Shown piece after piece: positions 36,601-43,761 of a DNA stretch of 46,735 nt (position 1 is its first letter; every line of letters begins with the position of its first letter). Origin of the DNA: an uncultured Erysipelotrichaceae bacterium (GTDB lineage: Bacteria > Bacillota_I > Bacilli_A > Erysipelotrichales > Erysipelotrichaceae); contig CACXCB010000043.1 in NCBI GenBank assembly GCA_902766005.1, forward strand, positions 1 through 46,735. Direction: 5' to 3'. Both the position numbers and the translations under genes were made by a program. A model generated the notes under the pieces. The model did no database searches. It was not told the origin of the DNA and saw only the letters and a program-made list of their open reading frames with translations.

Positions 36601-36766
36601 CAATCCTGTCAAACTTGCTGTTTTAAATCATATAAGGACAATTCCAATGAAAGTTAATTCTAAGGGAGAAGTATACCAATATGACTGGACGACTGATTAT
36701 AAGGAAGGAATCAGGCCGGCTATATGGGTTGATATAAGTTCATATGTAAGAATTGCCAACGAATAA
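33614..36766 (+). CDS. Single-pass membrane protein: winged helix, DYKDS repeats, DUF6273 domain
   Basis: This is a 1050-residue protein. A winged helix opens it (~1-60, MKNLDERVFDYLNDAGRPLT ... VIDGKAYYST) and resembles the C-terminal winged helix of the 44938 gene product. After a globular region (~130-295) comes a lysine/glutamate-rich coil with TPR-like repeats, then one membrane segment (~647-668, ILICLTGILLIAGFAFYI). Beyond it lie at least three near-identical repeats of about 37 residues (ALSAFEDIRDYKDSSDKIFE). The C terminus (~870-1050) looks like DUF6273, with ITFG-type FGNYNGKALTWRVL, YINSPIRNYLNERF and RPAIWVD. The layout suggests a DNA- or partner-binding cytoplasmic part and an extracytoplasmic sensor. 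Start 33614 follows gaggtgat; an upstream in-frame ATG (33578) lies inside the Sel1 gene. Ligand unknown. Confidence 0.7.
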   Translation: MKNLDERVFDYLNDAGRPLTIGEILKEKAFKDVSRQELSRILKQLQLGNEAFRKVIDGKAYYSTDPSYGEGKNPSQAFISGFTNKLNRALNSNTNQKDIELAHLLNAITPEDDPDLKTDSSKLNLTYSQNKRTGGAKYSIAIPDDYVLIENEGDRDFVAYSKAGSDGDDYSNSDIVFYAGVANESNNFNQFRSQESREAICVRLMKEMMSSSPIFRIMFQENVVLPFRNEITAGAYTRAYSNNTIHVNAVCIVPGGSQMFRIQINDVTTKDYEKCDELIQGWLKTFQPKGEMSKLTLMTDSKLKDEPLNNKLADHIMEVAEENRTDIFTTQNARINSAILDFKNEQNEGGGSVIRLKKQCRSILEDTAVKVQDLYQKLIGVFMHHNGKNCDDDSLYSLYTKIVEWINQETEASLTLDDDKISVKYTNVPTFLETLQTDRIDNIVKEKKEAERRKKELQKKKKNYDEAVKLIQSGTESDLRKAVAILEKIPDYNDSVALKESSENKIDDLVRKEKDRKNTIYDKAAAIVDSSDSTLKDLEKAYKDLESIAGYTSDDNSKNANVLKISCIELIKKTRTFNEAVKLASDNTLDSLKNAVEKLKTIRSFKDSEQKINEYEIRIKGIEEEIERKKAEKLAEEKRLAKARRNRRILICLTGILLIAGFAFYILKIVPENNYKSAIAMMNEGNYDDAIASFEDLQDYKESQEMIFECKYQKAQVYFNSGDIDDALSAFEDIRDYKDSSDKIFECKYLNAQAYFDSGDIDNALLSFEDIKDYKDSSDKLLECQYLKAQSLVEQEKYSDALYLQEKFEKNLTKTEEYASSIKMQIYNNALSMKESKKYEKAIEIFKLLSEYNYEDCDKQIKICEALPYANAEAKDVIIFGNYNGKALTWRVLTRNANSVLLITESCVDERHFQKNQNDPKYYINSPIRNYLNERFLQEAFNDSERNLIETHNLPTTGGNVSDKVFLLSADEAARYFDSDAERISEDKTTWFLRTANPVKLAVLNHIRTIPMKVNSKGEVYQYDWTTDYKEGIRPAIWVDISSYVRIANE
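35640..35985 (+). repeat. Tandem ~111-bp coding repeats (DYKDS helical units)
   Basis: Three consecutive units of about 111 bp encode A(I/L)xSFEDxxDYK(E/D)Sx(E/D)(M/K)xxEC. Units two and three are still alike at the DNA level (tttgaagatatc and gattataa recur in register), which points to recent duplication or gene conversion within the gene. Confidence 0.65.
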
Positions 36767-36797
36767 ATTAAGTGAAAATATATCAAAGGAAAATATT

Positions 36798-38024
36798 ATG
36801 AAAATTAGAAAAGACTTTGTGACTAATTCAAGCAGTAGCAGCTTTACAGTTATGAATTTTAATAGCTCCATCATTGATGGTTATCTGAAAAAGTATCCTG
36901 TAATATTTACAAATGATTTTGATTCTGATAAGCAAGAAGACTTTACATCGATTAATGATCTTTTGGAAACTATTGCAAATATAATTGATGAAAATGGAGA
37001 GGCTGAGTTTCTTGAAGACAAGGGGATTATTGACAATATAATTTATATACTTGACAGTGAAGAATATGAGGATAGAAATGAAAGTGTGTCTAAGTTTATA
37101 AGATTCCTCAAGAAGAATAAAAAAGAGATAGAAGCAGAAGGTGAGGGAGAAATACTCTATGCCAGTCAGTTCGAAGCAGATTTACCAACTATTGAGGCTT
37201 TTATTAATCATAACGGGAAGACAAGGCATATTTATATCGATTTAAATGATGTTGAGTTGGATGAAGATGAGTATGATGATATTCTTGATTTATCAGAAAG
37301 CTCTCCGGAAATTATTCATGATGTTCTGAAACGCTATGCTTCGTGTAATGGTATAAAGTTTGTAGTCACAGGAAAGCTGAATTCTTTCGAGAACCGTGAT
37401 GAATTAGTTGAGTATATCGAATCTAAGGGTGGTGTTGTCAGTTCAAGTGTAACTGCTAAAACCGACTATTTGATAAATAATGACAATACATCAACATCTA
37501 CAAAAAATAAGAAAGCAAATGAATTAGGGGTTTCAGTTATTACTGAGACACAGTTTCTGGAAATGTTCGGCGATAACAAGGATAATATAGAACCTTCAGA
37601 TTTTGAAATTTCAGAAAATATGGATGAAGATGTATCTACAGAAGATATTTCTGCCATACGAGTTTATTTGGACGATGATCCTGAATTAGGAGCCACCATT
37701 GTTGCTGAAATGGTATTTGAAAATAATGGTTCTAAAATTTATTTACTGGAATATTGTTACACCGAAGTTCCGAATGTTGTATTTCTTGTGACGACTGAAA
37801 GTGTATGGTTCTACTACACTAATAAGAAAAACACTCCTAAAGATGACAAAAAATTGAAACAAATCCTTACGAAAAATGTAATAGAACAAATAGATGAAAT
37901 TTGTGCTGAAGTTATTGAATATAATGGATCTTATAAACAACCGTTAATGTTATTGCATAATGCTATTTTAAAAGAAGCAGAAAAGTCAAATATAGATGTC
38001 GGATTTGAATGGGAATTTGAATAA
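36798..38024 (+). CDS. SSSSSF-tagged protein with BRCT domain (tag protein 1)
   Basis: This is a 408-residue acidic protein. It opens with the tag MKIRKDFVTNSSSSSF, shared with the genes at 39573 and 41543. Residues ~184-262 form a BRCT domain of the NAD-dependent DNA ligase type: GIKFVVTGKLNSFENRDELV, then ESKGGVVSSSVTAKTDYLIN and a KKANELGVSVITETQFLEMF end. Such BRCT domains bind DNA ends or nicks, or partner proteins. The flanking regions (~20-170 and ~290-408) are not recognised. Start 36798 has aaagga 7 nt upstream; the in-frame ATG at 36753 lies inside the preceding gene and would bury the conserved tag. The tag is not a classical signal peptide, having no hydrophobic core. Confidence 0.8.
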   Translation: MKIRKDFVTNSSSSSFTVMNFNSSIIDGYLKKYPVIFTNDFDSDKQEDFTSINDLLETIANIIDENGEAEFLEDKGIIDNIIYILDSEEYEDRNESVSKFIRFLKKNKKEIEAEGEGEILYASQFEADLPTIEAFINHNGKTRHIYIDLNDVELDEDEYDDILDLSESSPEIIHDVLKRYASCNGIKFVVTGKLNSFENRDELVEYIESKGGVVSSSVTAKTDYLINNDNTSTSTKNKKANELGVSVITETQFLEMFGDNKDNIEPSDFEISENMDEDVSTEDISAIRVYLDDDPELGATIVAEMVFENNGSKIYLLEYCYTEVPNVVFLVTTESVWFYYTNKKNTPKDDKKLKQILTKNVIEQIDEICAEVIEYNGSYKQPLMLLHNAILKEAEKSNIDVGFEWEFE

Positions 38025-38061
38025 TTAAATTGAAATATTTATATTTTATATAAGGATCAAT

Positions 38062-39507
38062 ATGGAAAAACAATGTCTGGTAAAATTTACAAACAATAAA
38101 ACTTACTGGTACACAGGTGATTGCGAACTCGGTGATGTTGTTTTCTGCACGGGATCACAGGAAAATCTCTTGGGAAGAGTAATACAGACTTCAACCACTA
38201 TGTTTGCCATGCAGAGAATCAAGAAAAAAGTCGGCCATATTGATCCTGAAAATAGAGATGATCTGATAAACCTGTATCTTGAATGTACAGAAAAAGATCG
38301 AGAATGTATATTCAAGTATCTGGATATAAAAGAACCATATTACCAGGATAAATTTATCAATGCATTATCAAATCACTGGACAGTAAAAGGATTGGAAGGA
38401 ATGACATGGGATGAGTACTTAAGTTATATTCGTACCGTTCAACCAATTCCATCGTATGCACTTCCGTTGCCAAGGAAAAAGAATATTGCCAGCTTTAATG
38501 GATACATATGGGGTGAGATCGATCCGCTTCCGGAAATAGAACCAATATCATGCGGGGAATTATTTCACGGTGTTGTTTACGGAACAGAGAAAATGATCCG
38601 GACTGTTCAAAAAGACTTTATGCTGGAAGAAGTCCGGGAAGTAAAAAACGGAATATATCGTGGCAAGATCCGTAAGAACGATGAAAAGAAGATTATGGAG
38701 CTGTTTCCGGAATGCAAAACTGCATTTTTCTGTTATCAGAAAGGATCGTTTTGTGCAGTTTTCTCAGAAAGCGGCTATTCCTATATAACAGGAAGGAATA
38801 AAAAAAACCTGCCGGTAAGCCATAGTGAATATCAGTATATTTATAAATATTATCCGGATGAAATGTTTAGGGAGATCGCTCCGTTCTACAGTATCGGTGC
38901 ACCGGTTGTATATGATGGGCTGGACAACTTTCTGCAGAGTTTGGACTATGTTATTCAGAAAGATGGCCAATTCTATCAGATGACTGATATTGATCATTGG
39001 GATCCGCCTGTTGATATGAACAGACAATGGATCTGGCATTGTGAAGAAGATAAAGCCATCATTGATCGATATACAAGCTTCGAAAAGCATGTTGTCTTTC
39101 CCAAAATAATCGAAGGGCATCAGGTAATAGGGATTGCTGACAGGATCGGGGGATCAGATTCTTCCTATAAATATATTACTTCTATAGAGATCCCGGAAGG
39201 ATATTGTTATATAGGTGCGTACGCTTTTGCAGATTGTTCAAGTTTAACAGAAGTCAGTTTACCAGTTACCTTGGAAAGCATCAAAGATGGTGCTTTCCTG
39301 AAATGTAAGAAACTGAAAAAAGTTATACTTCCAAAAAGAATGAATCAGTTCTATCGTGATGATAACTCAAAAAACGGAGGCAGTTTTGTTTTCTATGGCT
39401 GCAATGCATTGAAAGAAGCATATTATCGTTCACCGGGATTCATATATGACTATGATGATACAAGAGCATTTCCAGTAAATACATTATTAAAACATATGAA
39501 AGATTGA
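38062..39507 (+). CDS. BspA-type leucine-rich-repeat protein, paralogue of the 9086 gene
   Basis: This 481-residue protein is similar to the 9086-10840 product along its whole length. The N-terminal module is VKFTNNKTYWYTGDCELGD then GSQENLLGRVI, a conserved KFINALSNHWTVKGLEGM segment follows, and LRR_5 repeats (~345-450) contain ITSIEIPEGYCYIGAYAFAD and LKKVILPKRM. It lacks about 100 C-terminal residues present in the paralogue. No signal peptide is seen. aagga lies before the start. It sits between two BRCT/SSSSSF genes on the same strand with short gaps, so it probably belongs to that operon. The paralogue near the PARP gene hints that both blocks use the same type of adaptor (inference). 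Confidence 0.65.
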   Translation: MEKQCLVKFTNNKTYWYTGDCELGDVVFCTGSQENLLGRVIQTSTTMFAMQRIKKKVGHIDPENRDDLINLYLECTEKDRECIFKYLDIKEPYYQDKFINALSNHWTVKGLEGMTWDEYLSYIRTVQPIPSYALPLPRKKNIASFNGYIWGEIDPLPEIEPISCGELFHGVVYGTEKMIRTVQKDFMLEEVREVKNGIYRGKIRKNDEKKIMELFPECKTAFFCYQKGSFCAVFSESGYSYITGRNKKNLPVSHSEYQYIYKYYPDEMFREIAPFYSIGAPVVYDGLDNFLQSLDYVIQKDGQFYQMTDIDHWDPPVDMNRQWIWHCEEDKAIIDRYTSFEKHVVFPKIIEGHQVIGIADRIGGSDSSYKYITSIEIPEGYCYIGAYAFADCSSLTEVSLPVTLESIKDGAFLKCKKLKKVILPKRMNQFYRDDNSKNGGSFVFYGCNALKEAYYRSPGFIYDYDDTRAFPVNTLLKHMKD

Positions 39508-39572
39508 ATTGTCTTATTAGGTAAACAAATATAATCGAATTATTTAGAATGTTTGAAGAAAGGAAAAAACAA

Positions 39573-40451
39573 ATGAAAATCAGAACAGACTTTGTAACTA
39601 ATTCATCCAGCAGCGGATTCATTACTATAGCTGTTGAATCACCAACACTCAACAATATTTTAGACGAAGTAGGATTAAAAAAGAAAATCTTCTTTTCAAT
39701 ATTAGAATCAGCGGGGGAAGATTTTGGGTTTCCGGGAGCAATTGAGGAAAGTCCCAGTCAGACATTACTTAATCTAATTGAGGAAGTGACGGATTTTAAT
39801 TATTATGAATATGAAGATGAGGAAGAAGAAATAGATGAAGAAGATTTAGAAGAAGCATTTGAAGAATTGCGAAACAGAATTGAAGAAGAAAAGGAACAGA
39901 TTGACAATGATTCCTGGGTAAATATTGAATCAGGAGGAGCGACATCAGATTCTGGAGAATTGGACTTCAGTTATGCGAATCTTCATGTTAAATGCGGGAA
40001 TGGACTTCTGGAAGAGTTTGGTTCAACCGATATAGATGGAATTACAGAATGGTCTAAGGAGCATGGTTATTATGATCAAGAAAAAGATGATGTTGATGTT
40101 GAAATGTATGCTATGCCTCCATATGATGAAATATTGAAAACTTATGACGGTGTTGAAAAAACTGTAATCGGAAAAGGAATACAGAATGAGAGCTGTGCAG
40201 GGAAAACATTTGTTGTTACAGGCACATTGAATCATTTTAAAAACCGAGAGGAATTAAAGGGTTATATTACAGCCGACGGAGGTAAACTGACTGACAGCAT
40301 TTCGAAAAAAACAAATTACCTGATAAATAATGATTCAGAGTCAGAATCCTCAAAAAATAAAAAAGCAAAAAGCTTAAGGATAAAAATAATCACTGAAGAT
40401 GAGTTTATTAAAATCTTTGGCAATGTTAAAAGCGAAGAGATGGATGAATGA
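39573..40451 (+). CDS. SSSSSF-tagged protein with BRCT domain (tag protein 2)
   Basis: This 292-residue acidic protein has the tag MKIRTDFVTNSSSSGF, differing from the others by one Gly for Ser. A run of D and E residues follows at ~70-110. Residues ~207-285 are a LigA-type BRCT domain: CAGKTFVVTGTLNHFKNREE, TADGGKLTDSISKKTNYLIN and a final EDEFIKIFG. Outside the tag and BRCT it differs from tag protein 1. Start 39573 has gaaagga 9 nt upstream; the in-frame ATG at 39549 would place eight extra residues before the tag. The radical SAM gene begins 18 bp after its stop, so co-transcription is likely. Confidence 0.8.
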   Translation: MKIRTDFVTNSSSSGFITIAVESPTLNNILDEVGLKKKIFFSILESAGEDFGFPGAIEESPSQTLLNLIEEVTDFNYYEYEDEEEEIDEEDLEEAFEELRNRIEEEKEQIDNDSWVNIESGGATSDSGELDFSYANLHVKCGNGLLEEFGSTDIDGITEWSKEHGYYDQEKDDVDVEMYAMPPYDEILKTYDGVEKTVIGKGIQNESCAGKTFVVTGTLNHFKNREELKGYITADGGKLTDSISKKTNYLINNDSESESSKNKKAKSLRIKIITEDEFIKIFGNVKSEEMDE

Positions 40452-40469
40452 TCCATCCTATATAAAGAT

Positions 40470-41546
40470 ATGAAATATATAATTCACGACAAAAAATATC
40501 ATTTTAAATCTGCATTTGATACGGAAACAGGTGCCTATGTACGTACCGGTATTTTAGATGATAACGGAAAGGATACAAATGTTGATCCTTTTATGGCATC
40601 TTATCCTCATTTGATTGATGTAGGCATTATGGGGCACTGTATCCATGGCAAGACAGGATTATGTGCCAAAGCTGGAATAGGATGCTATCAAAGCGGTATG
40701 CTTGTTCAGCAACCTAATATGACCGTAGAAAATTTTGAAAGCATAGCAAGACAAAGCAAACACAGATGTAATCAGTTAGCTCTGGGTGGAAGAGGAGATC
40801 CTGATCAGCATGAGCATTTTGAGGAAATACTCAAGATATGCAGGGATAATGACCTGGTGCCAAACTTCACGACTTCGGGATATGGAATGACTCCTGAAAT
40901 TGCAAAGCTCTGTAAAAAGTATTGCGGTGCTGTTGCAGTCAGCTGGTACAGAAACGAATATACCTATAAAGCAATACAGATGCTGATGGATGCAGGAGTA
41001 AAGACAAATATTCATTATGTTCTGGGTAATAACAGCATTGATGAAGCAATACAACGTTTAAAAGAGAATGACTTTCAAGAAGGAATCAATGCAGTCATAT
41101 TCCTCTTACACAAGCCTGCAGGACAGGGGACAAAAGAAAACATGCTTTATGTTAATGATCCACGAGTTGAAGAATTCTTTAAACTCTTTGAGATAAAGCA
41201 TCCATTTAAAGTAGGCATGGATTCCTGTAATGTTCCGGGTGCCATTCGTTATTGCAAAAAGATATTATTTGAATCATTAGATACTTGCGAAGGTGCAAGA
41301 TATTCCTGCTACATAGGACCGGACATGCTGATGGTTCCATGCTCATTCGACCAGGGAAAGAGATATCAAGTGTCTCTAAAGGATATGACAATCGAAGAAG
41401 CCTGGAACAGTGAACCATTTGAACAATTCAGAAACAAGATGAGAGGTGCATGTCCGACATGTGATAAGAAAGCGTTATGCATGGGAGGTTGTCCTCTCAT
41501 GCCTGAAATAGTCTTCTGTGACAGAAAGGAAAGAAAGACAGTATGA
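40470..41546 (+). CDS. Radical SAM/SPASM enzyme with unusual cysteine spacing
   Basis: This is a 358-residue enzyme. The candidate 4Fe-4S/SAM site is GHCIHGKTGLCAKAGIGCYQ (C57, C65, C72), a Cx7Cx6C spacing instead of Cx3Cx2C. A glycine-rich LALGGRGDPDQ follows where the SAM-binding GGE-type motif is expected. The C terminus has a SPASM-like cluster set: CEGARYSC near 275, then CPTCDKKALCMGGC (C328, C331, C337, C341) and C350. SPASM enzymes modify peptides or proteins, for example sulfatase Ser/Cys maturation and RiPP crosslinking. It overlaps the third tag gene by 4 bp (ATGA) and follows the second by 18 bp, which makes the tagged proteins its likely substrates (inference). The ribosome binding site is weak, consistent with coupling to the upstream gene. 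Confidence 0.75.
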   Translation: MKYIIHDKKYHFKSAFDTETGAYVRTGILDDNGKDTNVDPFMASYPHLIDVGIMGHCIHGKTGLCAKAGIGCYQSGMLVQQPNMTVENFESIARQSKHRCNQLALGGRGDPDQHEHFEEILKICRDNDLVPNFTTSGYGMTPEIAKLCKKYCGAVAVSWYRNEYTYKAIQMLMDAGVKTNIHYVLGNNSIDEAIQRLKENDFQEGINAVIFLLHKPAGQGTKENMLYVNDPRVEEFFKLFEIKHPFKVGMDSCNVPGAIRYCKKILFESLDTCEGARYSCYIGPDMLMVPCSFDQGKRYQVSLKDMTIEEAWNSEPFEQFRNKMRGACPTCDKKALCMGGCPLMPEIVFCDRKERKTV

Positions 41547-42613
41547 AGATTCGAACAGATTTTGTAACAAATTCCAGCAGCAGTTCTTTCACATTAATGA
41601 TTAACTTTGAATTGAAAAATGGTGAAGAAGTAAGATTTATAGCTCATGGAGGCGGCGCTGAAGCAGGCACTATTGATTATTTTGATGAAGAAGTTCTGGT
41701 TACAGTTAGTCCTAAAGAATTGGGTACTGCTAAAACTATTGATGAGATGATTCGATTATTGACAGATGGTGTAAGAGATGACGATTGGGAAAAACGTCCA
41801 AAGATTTTTGTGCCCGAGAATAAAAACCATGCATTTTATTTCATCAAAGAAATCAAAAAGAAAATATCTTCAATTGATGATATTCAGAGAATTACTATTC
41901 GCGGGGATGAAGAAAACTATGAAGATTATCTAAGATCTTACACATATGACAGAACGACCGGAAAGTATTCCGGGATAGAATATGGTGATGTATTTGAAAA
42001 GGATGGTTCTTCCGGAGGCGATCTTGCTTTTGATTTGTCCGGTTGTGATATTCAATATGTTGATAAAGAAAAATTTGACTACATCGGGTTTTCGTCCGGA
42101 AGCATTTATGACTCTATGTTTGATGATGAAGATGATGAAGAGGAATGGGATGAGAATAGCGGTGAAGAAGAACCGGATGGAGATCGCATAGAGGCTTATT
42201 TTGAAGAGGGGCATGGAAATGATTATAAACTGTTTGCTGTAAAATATGAGAATGCAACGCTTGAAGAAATAATAAAAAAATACAGTTTTTCAAGTGATAT
42301 GTTTGATGATCCATGTGACATTGATTTTTTTGAAGAAATCATTCCAGGCTATTCCGGAGTCAAAACAATTGAAGAATTTACAAAAACATTAATCAGTTTA
42401 CTTGTTTCATTTGGACATGGGGATTCCGGTTTTGAGGAAGAGTTAAATAAGCGATTTGATGAAATTATTACTGATTTTTCGATGATTGACGGTACTTCAT
42501 GCGAAACGACAAATGAAGACATTGGAGTCTTTAGCTTGTCAGGCGGATATGATTTTAAATTACAAGATGGTAAATATATATCAAGATACAGAACTTGTGA
42601 GGGTGGATGGTAA
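41543..42613 (+). CDS. SSSSSF-tagged acidic protein without BRCT (tag protein 3)
   Basis: This 356-residue protein has the tag MKIRTDFVTNSSSSSF and then a sequence not recognised by me. It is very acidic, with a D/E-rich linker at ~193-215, and it ends in TCEGGW. A glycine-rich stretch (FIAHGGGAEAGTIDYF) lies at ~32-47. There is no BRCT domain, unlike the two upstream tag proteins. The ATG overlaps the stop of the radical SAM gene by 4 bp, so the two are translationally coupled, which makes it the best candidate substrate of that enzyme. aaggaaag lies at a usable distance upstream within that gene. No membrane segment is present. Confidence 0.75.
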   Translation: MKIRTDFVTNSSSSSFTLMINFELKNGEEVRFIAHGGGAEAGTIDYFDEEVLVTVSPKELGTAKTIDEMIRLLTDGVRDDDWEKRPKIFVPENKNHAFYFIKEIKKKISSIDDIQRITIRGDEENYEDYLRSYTYDRTTGKYSGIEYGDVFEKDGSSGGDLAFDLSGCDIQYVDKEKFDYIGFSSGSIYDSMFDDEDDEEEWDENSGEEEPDGDRIEAYFEEGHGNDYKLFAVKYENATLEEIIKKYSFSSDMFDDPCDIDFFEEIIPGYSGVKTIEEFTKTLISLLVSFGHGDSGFEEELNKRFDEIITDFSMIDGTSCETTNEDIGVFSLSGGYDFKLQDGKYISRYRTCEGGW

Positions 42614-42679
42614 TATACGACCATTAGAATGACTGTTCAATCAGTAAATCGTTATATATGCATTTTCATCGGAGGGATC

Positions 42680-43243
42680 ATGTACAATTATAAAAGCTTA
42701 AAAGAGATGGTAAATAATGTAAAAGATCAAGTGCAATCTGGTACAAAACCAAGTGAGATTGAGGCAAAAACAGCTATTGCTGCCGCTCATGCGCTCGATT
42801 TTATGGATGTGGCCAGACAAAGTAGAAAACCATTGCATTTAACAATTGAAGAAGATGGTGACAAAAGACTAGCTGAAGTAGGTGTAAGACTGGCATTGAA
42901 TTTAATGAAGTCAGCAAAATCTGAAAGAGAAATCATAGATACACTAATCAGTAAAATGGGAGGATATCTGTTGTTCCAGGTAATTAACGATTTTTCCGGT
43001 GATGAAGATATTATATGTGAACCCGCAATGATATCAAACGGAACTCTTGGTATTTCGATAAAAAACACAGGAAATACCAAATTAGGTGAAGTAGATATCT
43101 TCAAGGGCTTGAAAAGGATCCTTCTCATGGATTGTGATTTTTCTATAGATACTCAATCTGCAATGATATCCGGAAATAGAATTATTAAGCATATCAGTGA
43201 CCAGTTAAATAAGATCATTCCTGATGAAGGAACTCTTAACTAA
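42680..43243 (+). CDS. Hypothetical helical protein
   Basis: This protein of 187 residues starts MYNYKSLKEMVNNVKDQVQS. GGAGGG lies directly upstream with short spacing; an in-frame ATG at 42629 would add 17 residues but has no site. It has an alanine-rich helix (AKTAIAAAHALDFMDVARQS) and a C-terminal stretch with ICEPAMISNGTLGISIKNTG. I do not recognise a family. It precedes the HEPN gene by about 40 bp and could be its partner or antidote, since HEPN toxins are often paired with a neighbouring small protein, but nothing in its sequence proves this. Confidence 0.6.
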   Translation: MYNYKSLKEMVNNVKDQVQSGTKPSEIEAKTAIAAAHALDFMDVARQSRKPLHLTIEEDGDKRLAEVGVRLALNLMKSAKSEREIIDTLISKMGGYLLFQVINDFSGDEDIICEPAMISNGTLGISIKNTGNTKLGEVDIFKGLKRILLMDCDFSIDTQSAMISGNRIIKHISDQLNKIIPDEGTLN

Positions 43244-43284
43244 TATAATGACATAATCTGTAATATACGAGGAGAATATATCAT

Positions 43285-43737
43285 ATGGAAACAAAATTAC
43301 CTGAGAACATGCTCAAATATGAAAACTATAAAGAACAGAATATAAGACTGAAGAAGGCGATGAATAATGACTTCTATCTGGAAGCTGTCTTCATTGAATA
43401 TGCAATCATGGAAGACAGGACAGAATCCATTCTTCGCTATGAAGGTAATACAATCAACAGCGATGGATTTGTGTCGATTGATAGAAAGATTACAAAGATA
43501 GAGAAGATTGCTGAAAACAAAAAAGGCCTGGCAAGGAAATATTTCACTATTGAATTTATGGAACAAATCCGTACATGGAAAAATAAGAGAAACGGGCTGA
43601 TCCATGCATTGATCAAGAAAAATACAACAACACAGGAACTGATAGATCTTGCGGAAGAAGGCAAACTGATTACAAAAGAGCTTTGCAGATTATCTACGAA
43701 CTACAAAAGAGCAGTAGAACGACAAGCAAATAAATAG
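43285..43737 (+). CDS. HEPN-like protein
   Basis: This all-helical protein has 150 residues. KNKRNGLIHALIKK near residue 110 contains the R-x4-H motif of HEPN domains, and EAVFIEYAIMEDRTESILRY (~33-52) fits the first HEPN helices. HEPN proteins are often RNases in toxin-antitoxin and abortive-infection systems, or nucleotide-binding partners. GAGGAG precedes the start at a good distance. It lies between an unknown gene and a leucine-rich-repeat gene, all on the same strand with short gaps. Whether it is catalytic cannot be decided: the motif has Gly-Leu-Ile between Asn and His, which is seen in both active and inactive members. Confidence 0.65.
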   Translation: METKLPENMLKYENYKEQNIRLKKAMNNDFYLEAVFIEYAIMEDRTESILRYEGNTINSDGFVSIDRKITKIEKIAENKKGLARKYFTIEFMEQIRTWKNKRNGLIHALIKKNTTTQELIDLAEEGKLITKELCRLSTNYKRAVERQANK

Positions 43738-43761
43738 AGACTATTAGAAAAGGAGAAAATT

